A stretch of 64,000 nt of DNA from Dorea sp. D27 (GTDB lineage: Bacteria > Bacillota > Clostridia > Lachnospirales > Lachnospiraceae), in the NCBI RefSeq assembly GCF_001185345.1, contig NZ_KQ236746.1, positions 23,553 through 87,552 of the forward strand. Reading direction: 5' to 3'. The translations under genes and the position numbers were made by a program. Under the pieces are notes generated by a model. The model did not search any database. It worked only from the letters and a program-made list of their open reading frames with translations, and was not told the origin of the DNA. Below, one piece after another: positions 8,792-17,328 of the stretch (the first letter of the stretch is position 1; each line of letters starts with the position of its first letter).

Positions 8792-9994
8792 ATGTATATT
8801 AATATTATCGTGGCGGTATCTTACTTCTATTTTAACTGGAGCTATTTCAGGCTCGTTTCCAAGGTCCTCCGTTTTCCGCCCATGCCGAAGATTTTTGTAG
8901 CGGGGTCCTTTCTTGTGAACTACGCCATGTTCTTCCTGTGCAGTATCTTACAGTTCAACCTGCTTGTGAACTGGGGCCTGTTTTTTCTGGTGCTTTTGAC
9001 GGAGTCTTTTTTTTATTGCAGGAAGGAGTTCCAGACGGCGCTTTTCTTTTCGATGAACGGTATACTGTATGGGCTTACGATTAATGTTTTCTGCCGTTGT
9101 GCAGTCGCGATATACAGCTCGCAGCCGCTCATGTCTTTTGACAACAGTATCACCAGCCTGAAGGCGCTTCCGGTATTTCTTGGATTTCTGTTCGGAGGTG
9201 TCGTATTTCATATGATGGCATTACGAAAGACGCAGAATTCATTCCGGGTTGTGCTGGACCACCCGGGCCATTTGAAGTTTCAGCTGGAGATTATGGCAGG
9301 GATGTTTCTCTACTTGTACCTGAACCTGCTGCTTTATCAGACGCCAGGCAACTCAATTGTACTGAAACTGTGGGGAATCAAATCGTGCATTTTTTCTCTG
9401 GCGGGTGCCGGCCTTGGAATGCGCTATTCCCTCAAGATGTGCCGTCTGGCTGACTATCGTGAGCAGAACCGGGACATCAGGCGTAAGATTGAGCAGAAAG
9501 AAAGAGAAGAGCGCGAGCTTCGCTCCACTGCCTATTGTGATGCCTTGACAGGTACGTATAACCGTCAGTATATCCGGGAGCAGCTAAAGAACCTGCTTCA
9601 GAAAGAGCTGCCATTTGCACTATGCTTTCTGGATTTGGACAATCTCAAGGGGGTCAATGACTCTTACGGGCATGGTGAAGGAGACCGGTATCTGATAACT
9701 GCTGCCAGGGAGCTGGAACTGGCCTGCAGACAAGGCCGTGATCTGATAGCCAGGTATGGCGGGGACGAGTTTCTGATCTTGTTCACGGAAACGGGCGCGA
9801 TAGCTGCAGAAGAGCGGGTCCGGCAGGCAGATGAGAGGATTCGGGCAATTAGCAGGAAAGGAGAGGTTCCTTTTGAGATGTCATTTAGCTACGGAATTGT
9901 AGACAGCAGCGTGGCGGCGGACGCCGACGCCTTGATAGCAGAAGCCGATAAGGTAATGTATGACAGGAAATCGGTAAGAAGAGTTACCGGATAA
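8792..9994 (+). CDS. Membrane diguanylate cyclase (GGDEF), second of a tandem pair
   Basis: 400 residues. Six or so N-terminal membrane segments (to residue ~220), a charged coiled coil (EQNRDIRRKIEQKEREER) and a GGDEF domain with RYGGDEF. The inhibitory RxxD position reads QGRD, so it is not a clean I-site. It follows the first cyclase with AAGGGAGG as ribosome site. The two N-terminal halves share layout but little obvious sequence, so the pair probably senses different inputs or heterodimerises. No EAL or HD-GYP phosphodiesterase is in the window. Confidence 0.88.
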   Translation: MYINIIVAVSYFYFNWSYFRLVSKVLRFPPMPKIFVAGSFLVNYAMFFLCSILQFNLLVNWGLFFLVLLTESFFYCRKEFQTALFFSMNGILYGLTINVFCRCAVAIYSSQPLMSFDNSITSLKALPVFLGFLFGGVVFHMMALRKTQNSFRVVLDHPGHLKFQLEIMAGMFLYLYLNLLLYQTPGNSIVLKLWGIKSCIFSLAGAGLGMRYSLKMCRLADYREQNRDIRRKIEQKEREERELRSTAYCDALTGTYNRQYIREQLKNLLQKELPFALCFLDLDNLKGVNDSYGHGEGDRYLITAARELELACRQGRDLIARYGGDEFLILFTETGAIAAEERVRQADERIRAISRKGEVPFEMSFSYGIVDSSVAADADALIAEADKVMYDRKSVRRVTG

Positions 9995-10039
9995 AAGGAT
10001 GCATTTCTTGTGCCGCAGCTATCTGTCAGAAGATTTTTA

Positions 10040-10067
10040 TTGACACCTGCGAAAACAATGCTATGAT
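10040..10067 (+). promoter_or_regulatory. Promoter of the ThrE-like exporter gene
   Basis: TTGACA at 10040-10045 and TATGAT at 10062-10067, spacing 16, upstream of AGGGGGGAAAGCG and ATG 10104. Confidence 0.65.
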
Positions 10068-10103
10068 TACATCATGTGATATTTTATACCAGGGGGGAAA
10101 GCG

Positions 10104-11339
10104 ATGGATTATAATAAGATAGTGCAGGGCATACTCGACATTGGAGAGGCGATGCTGATCTGCGGGGCAGAAAATTTCAGGCTGGATGACAGCCTTTACA
10201 GAATGTGCAGAAGTTATGGGTTCAAACGGTATGATGTATTTGCCATACCGAGCAACATCCAGATAACGGTTGAAACCCCGGAGGGAGAGATTATTACCCA
10301 GGTCCGCCATATCGAATCGACGGATATTGATTTTGACAGGCTTGATTATCTGAACAATCTGTCCAGGTATGTCTGCCAGCATACGCCCGATGAAATATTA
10401 CTTCAGGAAAAATACGAGGAAGTCATGAACAGGCCTCCCCAGAAGCCATATACGAAATATTTTGCTGCTGTAATGGGAGGAACCGGCTTTGCGGTCTTTT
10501 TTGGGTGCGATTTTGCTGACGCGGCGGTGGCAGTAATCGTATCACTTATGATTGCCCTTGTCGGAGGCTGGCTTAGCAGAAGAGAAGAGAACTTAATGGC
10601 ATATAATCTGATACTTTCGTTTTTGTCGGAGGTTATCATTATTCTTGCAGTCCGGGTTGGAATCGGAAGCCATCCGGAGAGAATCATGATTGGCATTGTC
10701 ATGCTGCTGATCAGCGGGCTCAGCACTACAAACGGGATCCGGGAAGTGCTCCAGCGGGACTTTATATCTGGTTCGCTGAATATTATGAACTCCATGCTCG
10801 GGGCGGCCGGCATCGCGTTTGGAACCGCGCTGGCGATGCTGCTGCTGGACGGGGTATCTGCGGAAGGATATGTGCTGAACCATAATATCCCAATCCAGCT
10901 CATTTCCTGTACGGTTGCCTGTATCGGCTTCGCTTTCTGGTTTAAGATACGCGGCCGACAGGTCGTGTATTCCGGTGTGGGCGCCTTTTTCACATGGGGA
11001 ATCTACGTGGTGGTATATCATTTCTGGCCGAGCAACTTTCTGGCAACGCTGATAGCATCTATTTTTGTTGCGCTCTATGCATTTATCATGTCCAGAATCA
11101 ACAAGGCGCCGTCTACCATCTTTTTGACAGCTTCTGTATTCCCGCTCATTCCGGGACCTAACTTGTATTATATGATGTATGGCTGCGTCAGCGGCGATTA
11201 TGGAATGGTTATCGGCGAAACCATCGTGCTGCTGGCAACGTGCCTTGCGATTGCCTTTGGATTCAACATTGTGGATATCTTGTCGAGGACCGGCATGAGG
11301 ATGCTCAAAAGAGAATATCACATTGGGAAAAATTCGTAA
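10104..11339 (+). CDS. Threonine/serine exporter family protein (ThrE-like)
   Basis: 411 residues. A soluble N-terminal domain (residues ~1-120, the DUF1212/ThrE part) is followed by about ten membrane segments that correspond to both halves of ThrE (PF06738 and the ThrE-like C-terminal part), so this is the fused form rather than a two-gene pair. Relatives export threonine and serine across the inner membrane; the substrate here is inferred only from family. It has its own promoter and terminator and is therefore a single-gene unit. Confidence 0.82.
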   Translation: MDYNKIVQGILDIGEAMLICGAENFRLDDSLYRMCRSYGFKRYDVFAIPSNIQITVETPEGEIITQVRHIESTDIDFDRLDYLNNLSRYVCQHTPDEILLQEKYEEVMNRPPQKPYTKYFAAVMGGTGFAVFFGCDFADAAVAVIVSLMIALVGGWLSRREENLMAYNLILSFLSEVIIILAVRVGIGSHPERIMIGIVMLLISGLSTTNGIREVLQRDFISGSLNIMNSMLGAAGIAFGTALAMLLLDGVSAEGYVLNHNIPIQLISCTVACIGFAFWFKIRGRQVVYSGVGAFFTWGIYVVVYHFWPSNFLATLIASIFVALYAFIMSRINKAPSTIFLTASVFPLIPGPNLYYMMYGCVSGDYGMVIGETIVLLATCLAIAFGFNIVDILSRTGMRMLKREYHIGKNS

Positions 11340-11350
11340 ATACATACGTA

Positions 11351-11393
11351 GGCCCTCTTCACTTGCGCTACAGGTGAAGAGGGCCCCTTTTTT
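11351..11393. terminator. Bidirectional terminator between convergent genes
   Basis: Perfect 12-bp stem GGCCCTCTTCAC / GTGAAGAGGGCC with an 11-base loop, followed by CC and six T. It sits between the exporter gene and the converging regulator gene. Confidence 0.85.
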
Positions 11394-11398
11394 GTATC

Positions 11399-12874
11399 TT
11401 AATCCGCATCTTCCGATGTGACAAGGAGCCGTATGGCAGGTGTCAGGCGCAGTTCCGACTGACCGATTCCGTGGCGGAGCAGATACTGCTCTGCCGCGGG
11501 GAACTGCCCGCTGACCAGTTCCTTTATGGCATTTCCACAGCGGTCGATGTTATGCTCCTTCAGACCTTGTAGCATAACGACTGTGAAATGATGCATTGCT
11601 TCGTCCAGCTCTGGGGTGCCGCCGGAGGATCCCTTCAAAGGATAGCCCCATTGGAACAGGCTGTATATGCGGCCGTAAATCTCCCGTATCCCGTTCAGCC
11701 GGCTATGCCTGTGGACAAACAGGAGGCAGCACCAAAGGGCAAGTTCCTGCCGGCCGGTATGGAGATGGGCTTCCAGCTCATGGATGAGGGAATCCCTTTC
11801 TTCATCGGTAATTCCGGTCAGGATGTACTTCATAACGGGTTGGATGGAGTATGCGAGCAATTCAAATGACTGGACAAAATAAGCGATGCTTCGGCGGACA
11901 ACCGGGCTGCTAAAGTCAGGCGTATCACAGCAAGCCCCGGCTCCAAAGACGTGAATCCCCTTTCCGTTGATTGGCCGGACCGCACCGAGCTGATGGAGTA
12001 TCTTGATTGTCCTTCGGACCGTGCTGACAGAAACACAGTATTCTTCTGCCAACTTTTTATAAGAGGGAAGCAGTTGCGTATTCCGAAATCTGCCCATGTA
12101 GATTTCGTGCAGAAGCTTTGAAGCCAGACTGTAGCAGACCTGCGGGCGGCCCCGGTATATGCGCCACTCAAACGGAACCTGCTCCTCCTGGGGGGCAGGC
12201 GTGACGGCCTGCTTTAAGAGGCTGACCGCGTTTCCCACGGAATCCTGCCGGAAGATTTGCAGTTCCTCATGCAAAAGGTCCCAGTCTCCGTTTTCCGCAT
12301 AGGAGACGCAGCGTCTCATCTCCTCGTGCATCCGTTCCACATCGCTTAGATCTTTTTCGGGATCCTGTTTCAGAAAGAGCAATCCCCAGAACAGAGACGT
12401 CTCCCAGTATAGGTTCATTGCCAGCGGATTGTCCATCTTTTGCAGGACAAAACAGAAGAAGTGTAGCACATCATCTGTACTTGTACCGTCTGCAAGACGG
12501 GCAAGATAAGCGAGATCTTCTTTGGCGGACCGGCGGAAGCCCTCCATGAGCAAAGGCATGATAACGAGATGAGTTGAGTCATAGAGGTCGCGGAAGCTGT
12601 CCACTCTCATGGAAAAATATTGAAGCAGGAGCTGTTCGGCGTTTTCCTGCGTCTGCTGGAAAATAATCTTAGTAGAGCGGCCGTTATGCATATCAATATA
12701 GCCCTCTGCCCGTAGACGCTGCAGTGCCATTTTCACCGTTTGGGAAGAGACGCTGAATTCCTGGCAGAGCGTGTCGATGGACGGAAGGTAATCTCCATAT
12801 TTATAATAGCGGAATTGTATCCGCATGAAAAAATATTCATAGACTAGATTTGAAAACTGGTGTTTACTTTGCAA
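11399..12874 (-). CDS. Regulator with two GntR-type winged-helix domains
   Basis: About 491 residues. Numbered from an upstream ATG at 12895, a GntR-like wHTH spans residues 12-80 (LPSIDTLCQEFSVSSQTVKMAL) and a second spans 253-318 (LPSYKKLAEEYCVSVSTVRR). Each is followed by ~150-170 mostly helical residues. The protein is thus an internal duplication of a regulator, or a fused heterodimer. TTG 12874 is better supported than ATG 12895, because GGAGG lies 10 bases before it. It is divergent from the hybrid kinase gene and converges on the exporter gene, so either could be a target. I do not recognise a named family for the effector halves. Confidence 0.75.
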   Translation of the reverse strand: MQSKHQFSNLVYEYFFMRIQFRYYKYGDYLPSIDTLCQEFSVSSQTVKMALQRLRAEGYIDMHNGRSTKIIFQQTQENAEQLLLQYFSMRVDSFRDLYDSTHLVIMPLLMEGFRRSAKEDLAYLARLADGTSTDDVLHFFCFVLQKMDNPLAMNLYWETSLFWGLLFLKQDPEKDLSDVERMHEEMRRCVSYAENGDWDLLHEELQIFRQDSVGNAVSLLKQAVTPAPQEEQVPFEWRIYRGRPQVCYSLASKLLHEIYMGRFRNTQLLPSYKKLAEEYCVSVSTVRRTIKILHQLGAVRPINGKGIHVFGAGACCDTPDFSSPVVRRSIAYFVQSFELLAYSIQPVMKYILTGITDEERDSLIHELEAHLHTGRQELALWCCLLFVHRHSRLNGIREIYGRIYSLFQWGYPLKGSSGGTPELDEAMHHFTVVMLQGLKEHNIDRCGNAIKELVSGQFPAAEQYLLRHGIGQSELRLTPAIRLLVTSEDAD

Positions 12875-12946
12875 ATGACCGCAGCCTCCGCTCATATATG
12901 TTTGTCTAATATTTTAGCATTTTATCGGGTGATTTTCCAGAAGCGA

Positions 12947-12975
12947 TTGAGTTTTTATCCGTAATACATTATACT
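12947..12975 (+). promoter_or_regulatory. Promoter of the hybrid histidine kinase gene
   Basis: TTGAGT at 12947-12952 and TATACT at 12970-12975, spacing 17, in the divergent intergenic region. Confidence 0.55.
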
Positions 12976-13079
12976 TGTAACAAACAGTCTAACATGAACA
13001 AGGTAGAGGATGCGGCCATGGGAAGCCAATTTTCCGACATCAGATAGGAATGCGTATACGATTAGGAGGAAGTGAATTT

Positions 13080-15515
13080 ATGGCTGGACAAAAGGATTAT
13101 CAAAAGCCAGTTCCGGGCGAAGCTGATATTACGCCTGCAGAATATGAATACAACACGTTGATGCGCCTGCTGCACGTCAGTGTGAGCAAGCACCTGCTGG
13201 ATGAACACTTTACTCTGATCTGGGCGAACGAGTTCTATTATGAGCTCATCGGCTGGCCCAAAGAGGAGTATGAGGAGGCGTTCCACAACCGCCCCGACCT
13301 ATATTACAAAGAGGATCCGGATGAATGGAAAAAGCTCTCGGATACAGTTTTGAACGCGCTCGGCGCGGGACAGGACGGGTACCGGCTGCTGTCGAGGATC
13401 CGCCGCAGAAATGGAGATTATGTCTGGGTACAATTTTCTACCCAGTTTGCAGATGAATATATAGACGGCTGTCAGGTGGCCTATTCTGTGCTTACGAACG
13501 TAGACGACCTCGTTAAGATGCAGAAAGAGCAGTCTGTCACCTATGAGAGCCTGCCGGGCTTTGTCGCGAAGTATAGGATTGATAACGCGGGCGGTGAATT
13601 GGATCTGACTCTGCTGTCCGCCAACGGCCGCTTCATGGAATACTTTGGCGATTCGGGCAGCCGCGGAGGGAGTCCGCTGTACCGTAAGAACATACAGGAC
13701 AATATCGAGATTATCAATGAAAATAAACGTAAGATGATGGCTGGTGAGCCGCTGCATTTTACAATGCACGTCAAAAGCCGGGATGGACAGTCGCTGTGGC
13801 TGCAGGTCAACGCTACCTGCATAGACTGGCAGGAAGGCCGGCCGGTATACCTCGTCATATTTATTGATATCACTGATGTGACGGAACTGCGGGAGATGCA
13901 GAGGAAGCTGACCGCCCAGGCGGAGGCGCTGAAAGATGCACTTGCCGTGGCGGAGCATGCCAACCGTGCCAAATCGGATTTCCTCTCCCGGATGTCCCAT
14001 GAGATACGTACGCCTATGAACGCTATCATCGGCATGACTACGATAGCCGCCGCATATATTGAAGACCGTAAAAGGGTGGAAAACTGCCTGGAGAAAATAG
14101 GATATTCGTCCAAGCATCTGATGACGCTTATCAACGACGTGCTGGATATGTCTAAAATCGATGCCGGGAAGTTGCAGATTGTCCATGACACGTTTAATCT
14201 GGAGACTGTCGTGGAATCCATTACATCCATCGTCTACCCGCAGGCGGTGGAAAAGGGGCTGACCTTTACGGTACCGCTCGTTCACATTACGGATACGGTA
14301 CTGATTGGCGACGAACTGCGCCTGAATCAGGTTCTGCTCAACCTGCTGTCCAATTCCCTTAAGTTCACTCCCGAGGGAGGCTCGCTCCGGCTTGAAATCC
14401 GGCAGTTGCAGCGTACGGCGGAACGCGTGCGTCTGCGCTTCACTGTATGTGATACCGGTATCGGCATGAGTGAAGCATTTTTAAGCCGTATATTCAATCC
14501 TTTTGAGCAGGAGAGCGCGGTCATCGGACAGAAATACGGCGGTACAGGGCTTGGCATGCCGATAACGAAGAATCTTGTGACACTGATGGGCGGAACCATC
14601 TCTGTGAAGAGCAGGCTGGAGCAGGGCACCACATTTATCATCGAGCTGGATTTTGGACGGCCGGAAAGTGACACCGACAAGCTGGAGCAGAGACCGCATG
14701 CATTGCAGGTGCTAAAGGTACTGGTAGCTGATGACGACCGCGACAGCTGCGTCCACACGTCCCTTCTTCTGAAGAACCTTGGAATCGAATCGGAGTGGGT
14801 GCAGACGGGCCGGGAATGTATAGAAAAGGTGCGCGGCGGGTATCAGTCCGGGGAAAGCTATGATGTCTGCCTCGTGGACTGGAGAATGCCTGACATTGAC
14901 GGCATAGAAGTTACCCGGCGCATGAGGGAGATTGTGGGCGATGACACGCTTATCATCATTATCACTGCCTATGACTGGGGTGCTATAGAAAAAAATGCGC
15001 GGGCGGCCGGAGCCAATGCCTTCCTTGCCAAGCCGATATTTGCGTCCACACTTTATAATGCATTGCTGTCAGCGACCGGAATTGAGAAGGCGGTTATGCT
15101 GCCCAATCGTGACAGCAGCTTTCTGCGGCCGGACCTGGCAGGACATCATGTACTGCTTGTGGAAGATAATGATATCAACAGGGAGATTGCAGTGGAACTG
15201 CTCAAAATGACGGATATCGATGTGGATTGTGCAAAAGATGGCAGAGAGGCTGTGGATAAATTTCTCGCGGACGGAGACCGCTATGACCTGATCTTGATGG
15301 ATGTGCAGATGCCTGTGATGGATGGCTATCTGGCTACAGAGACAATCCGGCATTCTGACCATCCGAAAGCGGCGGCGATTCCCATTATCGCAATGACCGC
15401 GGACGCTTTCCACGAAGATGTAGTGAGGGCTGCAGAGTCAGGCATGGACGGACATCTGGCAAAGCCGATAGACCCGGAGCTGCTCTATCAGACGCTGGCA
15501 GATAATCTGGCGTAA
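13080..15515 (+). CDS. Hybrid sensor histidine kinase with two receiver domains
   Basis: 811 residues, no membrane segments. Order: PAS-like domain (~20-140), second PAS domain (~150-270), coiled coil, HisKA with the phospho-acceptor in SHEIRTPMNA (~310), HATPase_c (N box NLLSNSLKFTPEGG, G boxes DTGIGM and GGTGLGM), receiver 1 (VADDDRDS, CLVDWRMPDIDG, LAKPI) and receiver 2 (LVEDNDINREI, LMDVQMPVMDG, LAKPIDPE). Both receivers keep the phospho-acceptor Asp and the Lys. There is no HPt domain and no output domain, so a phosphorelay partner must be elsewhere. A soluble PAS sensor suggests an intracellular signal. Start ATG 13080 has AGGAGGAAGTG in front. Confidence 0.88.
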   Translation: MAGQKDYQKPVPGEADITPAEYEYNTLMRLLHVSVSKHLLDEHFTLIWANEFYYELIGWPKEEYEEAFHNRPDLYYKEDPDEWKKLSDTVLNALGAGQDGYRLLSRIRRRNGDYVWVQFSTQFADEYIDGCQVAYSVLTNVDDLVKMQKEQSVTYESLPGFVAKYRIDNAGGELDLTLLSANGRFMEYFGDSGSRGGSPLYRKNIQDNIEIINENKRKMMAGEPLHFTMHVKSRDGQSLWLQVNATCIDWQEGRPVYLVIFIDITDVTELREMQRKLTAQAEALKDALAVAEHANRAKSDFLSRMSHEIRTPMNAIIGMTTIAAAYIEDRKRVENCLEKIGYSSKHLMTLINDVLDMSKIDAGKLQIVHDTFNLETVVESITSIVYPQAVEKGLTFTVPLVHITDTVLIGDELRLNQVLLNLLSNSLKFTPEGGSLRLEIRQLQRTAERVRLRFTVCDTGIGMSEAFLSRIFNPFEQESAVIGQKYGGTGLGMPITKNLVTLMGGTISVKSRLEQGTTFIIELDFGRPESDTDKLEQRPHALQVLKVLVADDDRDSCVHTSLLLKNLGIESEWVQTGRECIEKVRGGYQSGESYDVCLVDWRMPDIDGIEVTRRMREIVGDDTLIIIITAYDWGAIEKNARAAGANAFLAKPIFASTLYNALLSATGIEKAVMLPNRDSSFLRPDLAGHHVLLVEDNDINREIAVELLKMTDIDVDCAKDGREAVDKFLADGDRYDLILMDVQMPVMDGYLATETIRHSDHPKAAAIPIIAMTADAFHEDVVRAAESGMDGHLAKPIDPELLYQTLADNLA

Positions 15516-15536
15516 GAAAGTCATAAAGTACGGTAG

Positions 15537-15573
15537 AGGACCGGCTGACGAAGGGGGATGTCAGCCGGTCCTT
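15537..15573. terminator. Bidirectional terminator between kinase and ortB
   Basis: Thirteen-base stem AGGACCGGCTGAC / GTCAGCCGGTCCT with a 10-base loop, placed between convergent genes; the T-run is short on both sides. Confidence 0.7.
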
Positions 15574-15592
15574 ATCTATCACGTATGCGGCG

Positions 15593-17014
15593 TTATGAAG
15601 CCACGGTGATACCTGCGTTATCGAGCATTGTTCTTACAGCCGCAGTGTCGATATTCATCTCTTCGGCCAGGTATTCTATCTCTGCCGCGGTAAGATTGGT
15701 ATATCCATGTTCTCTTACATTCACCTCCACATATGTGCGCCTCATCTTATCGAGATCTACCGGTATGGTCCTGATATCGGCAGGCGAGGCGGGGATAATG
15801 ATATTAGTGCCCGGTATTTCCTCTTCATGTGCGCCGATTCTTACCTCTACGCCGTGGTCTTCGGCAAAGGTAAGCTGCGCTGTATGTGCCTTGCCGGCAC
15901 CTGTATACTCAGATTCTTCGACGACGATAATCTGGTCTGCGTCCATCTCTCTGGCAAGGCTGATCGCCGCTGCCAGCCCGGTATTTCCCGCGGGTCCTCT
16001 CTGAAGCCCTTCCAGCTGGTTGAGAAGCTCGGTGGCGTAGTACACTTCCCCCTGAGTGACCGTGTAGAATTCATCCATATATCTGAGAGGCCTTGCGGCG
16101 TTCAGAGGAACATCTACGCTTTCCGGATTATAAAGTGAAGGAAAGCCATAGCCGGTATGCCCTGTAGAAAACGACTTCCGTGCAAAGACAGAGTCGTCAT
16201 GGGAATCAAGGCCGGCAAGATTGACCGATACCCCTACGGTCTTGCCGGTGTATCCGGCTTTGCGCAGTCCTCTTGCGGCGCCGGTAAAATTGCCGCCGCC
16301 TGCATGAGTGACGAGCACGACATCGGGCTGGCGTCCTGTCATAGCTTTTGTCTGCTCCATAATCTCGACGCCGACGGTCTCGATTCCGGCGATGCTGAAG
16401 GGGAGATAAAGAGACGCGCTGAAGTATCCAAGGTCATCTAGCAGTTTGAGGATGACGTATGTAAATACTTCCGGCCCGACGGTATATTGCTGGACTTCAG
16501 CACCGTAAGCCTCGCACGCCCGTCCTTTTTCGAGAGATTCCGGCTGTCCGTTTCCGGCATCGTCATAGACTTCCTGGCAGATGATCGCCTTCAGGCCCCT
16601 GCGGGCGGCCTGCGAAGCGACAGCGGCCCCGTAGTTGCCGCTTGTGGATGCGATAACGCCTGGATATCCCGCTCTTTTTGCCTCATAGACAGGCAGCAGC
16701 GCTCTCCGGTCTTTAAAGCTGCCGGTCGGATTATTGGCCTCGTCTTTTAAAAATATCCTCGCGCCTTTCCCCCGGTCTGAGATGGAACGGACGAGCCGGT
16801 TGATATTGCTGAGCTCCACGAGAGGTGTATTTCCGACATATACTTCTGCCGCAATTTTCCGTATTTCATCCATGGAAAGCCCGACAATATCCATGAACTT
16901 TTCGTAGTCCCAGGCGAGCCGCCCGGTCTTGTACTCGTCATAGTTGATATTGACAGAATGGAATAGAATATCTTTGTTTTTAGCTGTAATATCAGAAACT
17001 GCCTGATTACTCAT
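15593..17014 (-). CDS. ortB: 2-amino-4-ketopentanoate thiolase, beta (PLP) subunit
   Basis: 473 residues, fold-type II PLP enzyme of the threonine-synthase-like group. The PLP lysine lies in NPTGSFKDRRA and the phosphate-binding glycine loop in THAGGGNFTG. With OrtA it cleaves 2-amino-4-ketopentanoate with CoA to alanine and acetyl-CoA, the last step of oxidative ornithine fermentation. Assignment rests on this sequence together with the unmistakable OrtA just upstream; the genes overlap by 8 bases. The usual partners (ornithine racemase, aminomutase OrtSE, 2,4-diaminopentanoate dehydrogenase) are absent from the window, and the operon instead begins with an amino acid transporter. Confidence 0.85.
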   Translation of the reverse strand: MSNQAVSDITAKNKDILFHSVNINYDEYKTGRLAWDYEKFMDIVGLSMDEIRKIAAEVYVGNTPLVELSNINRLVRSISDRGKGARIFLKDEANNPTGSFKDRRALLPVYEAKRAGYPGVIASTSGNYGAAVASQAARRGLKAIICQEVYDDAGNGQPESLEKGRACEAYGAEVQQYTVGPEVFTYVILKLLDDLGYFSASLYLPFSIAGIETVGVEIMEQTKAMTGRQPDVVLVTHAGGGNFTGAARGLRKAGYTGKTVGVSVNLAGLDSHDDSVFARKSFSTGHTGYGFPSLYNPESVDVPLNAARPLRYMDEFYTVTQGEVYYATELLNQLEGLQRGPAGNTGLAAAISLAREMDADQIIVVEESEYTGAGKAHTAQLTFAEDHGVEVRIGAHEEEIPGTNIIIPASPADIRTIPVDLDKMRRTYVEVNVREHGYTNLTAAEIEYLAEEMNIDTAAVRTMLDNAGITVAS

Positions 17015-17324
17015 TTTTACCCGCCTCCTTCATTATCCTGCGCACTTCATTTCCGGCATGTATCAGGGCAGGCTGCTGCCGCCCGAAGCCATGGCTATAG
17101 CAGGGCCACGCTTCATATAGCGTACCGCTGACCTTTCGCCCGATCAATGTCTCGATTGTCACCATGTCCCCCGGCTCAGCCGTGTCGTCCTGAAGAAAAC
17201 CGTTGATCCAGCATTTTAAAGGTACCTTTTTTGTACTTTCAGGCAGTGAATCCAGCCTCTCCTCCGGGGTAAGGATAATCTGCATGATCCTTACCCAGTC
17301 ATTTTTCTTTGCCGTTTGTTTCAT
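17007..17324 (-). CDS. ortA: 2-amino-4-ketopentanoate thiolase, alpha subunit
   Basis: 105 residues, matching the size of OrtA. Characteristic stretches are DWVRIMQIILTPEER, KKVPLKCWINGFL, GDMVTIETLIGRKVSGTL and YSHGFGRQQP. It is the small partner of OrtB in the thiolytic cleavage of 2-amino-4-ketopentanoate. I prefer ATG 17324, which has AAGGGAG 9 bases upstream, over ATG 17348, which overlaps the transporter gene by 20 bases and lacks a ribosome site. Transporter, ortA and ortB are tightly packed and surely cotranscribed. Confidence 0.85.
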   Translation of the reverse strand: MKQTAKKNDWVRIMQIILTPEERLDSLPESTKKVPLKCWINGFLQDDTAEPGDMVTIETLIGRKVSGTLYEAWPCYSHGFGRQQPALIHAGNEVRRIMKEAGKNE

Positions 17325-17328
17325 AACG

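Noticed and set aside
10593..11345. 250-codon open frame on the minus strand
   Set aside because: Antisense to the ThrE-like exporter gene, low-complexity polar product, no initiation signal.
13299..14285. 328-codon open frame on the minus strand
   Set aside because: Opposite the hybrid kinase gene, which has complete domains.
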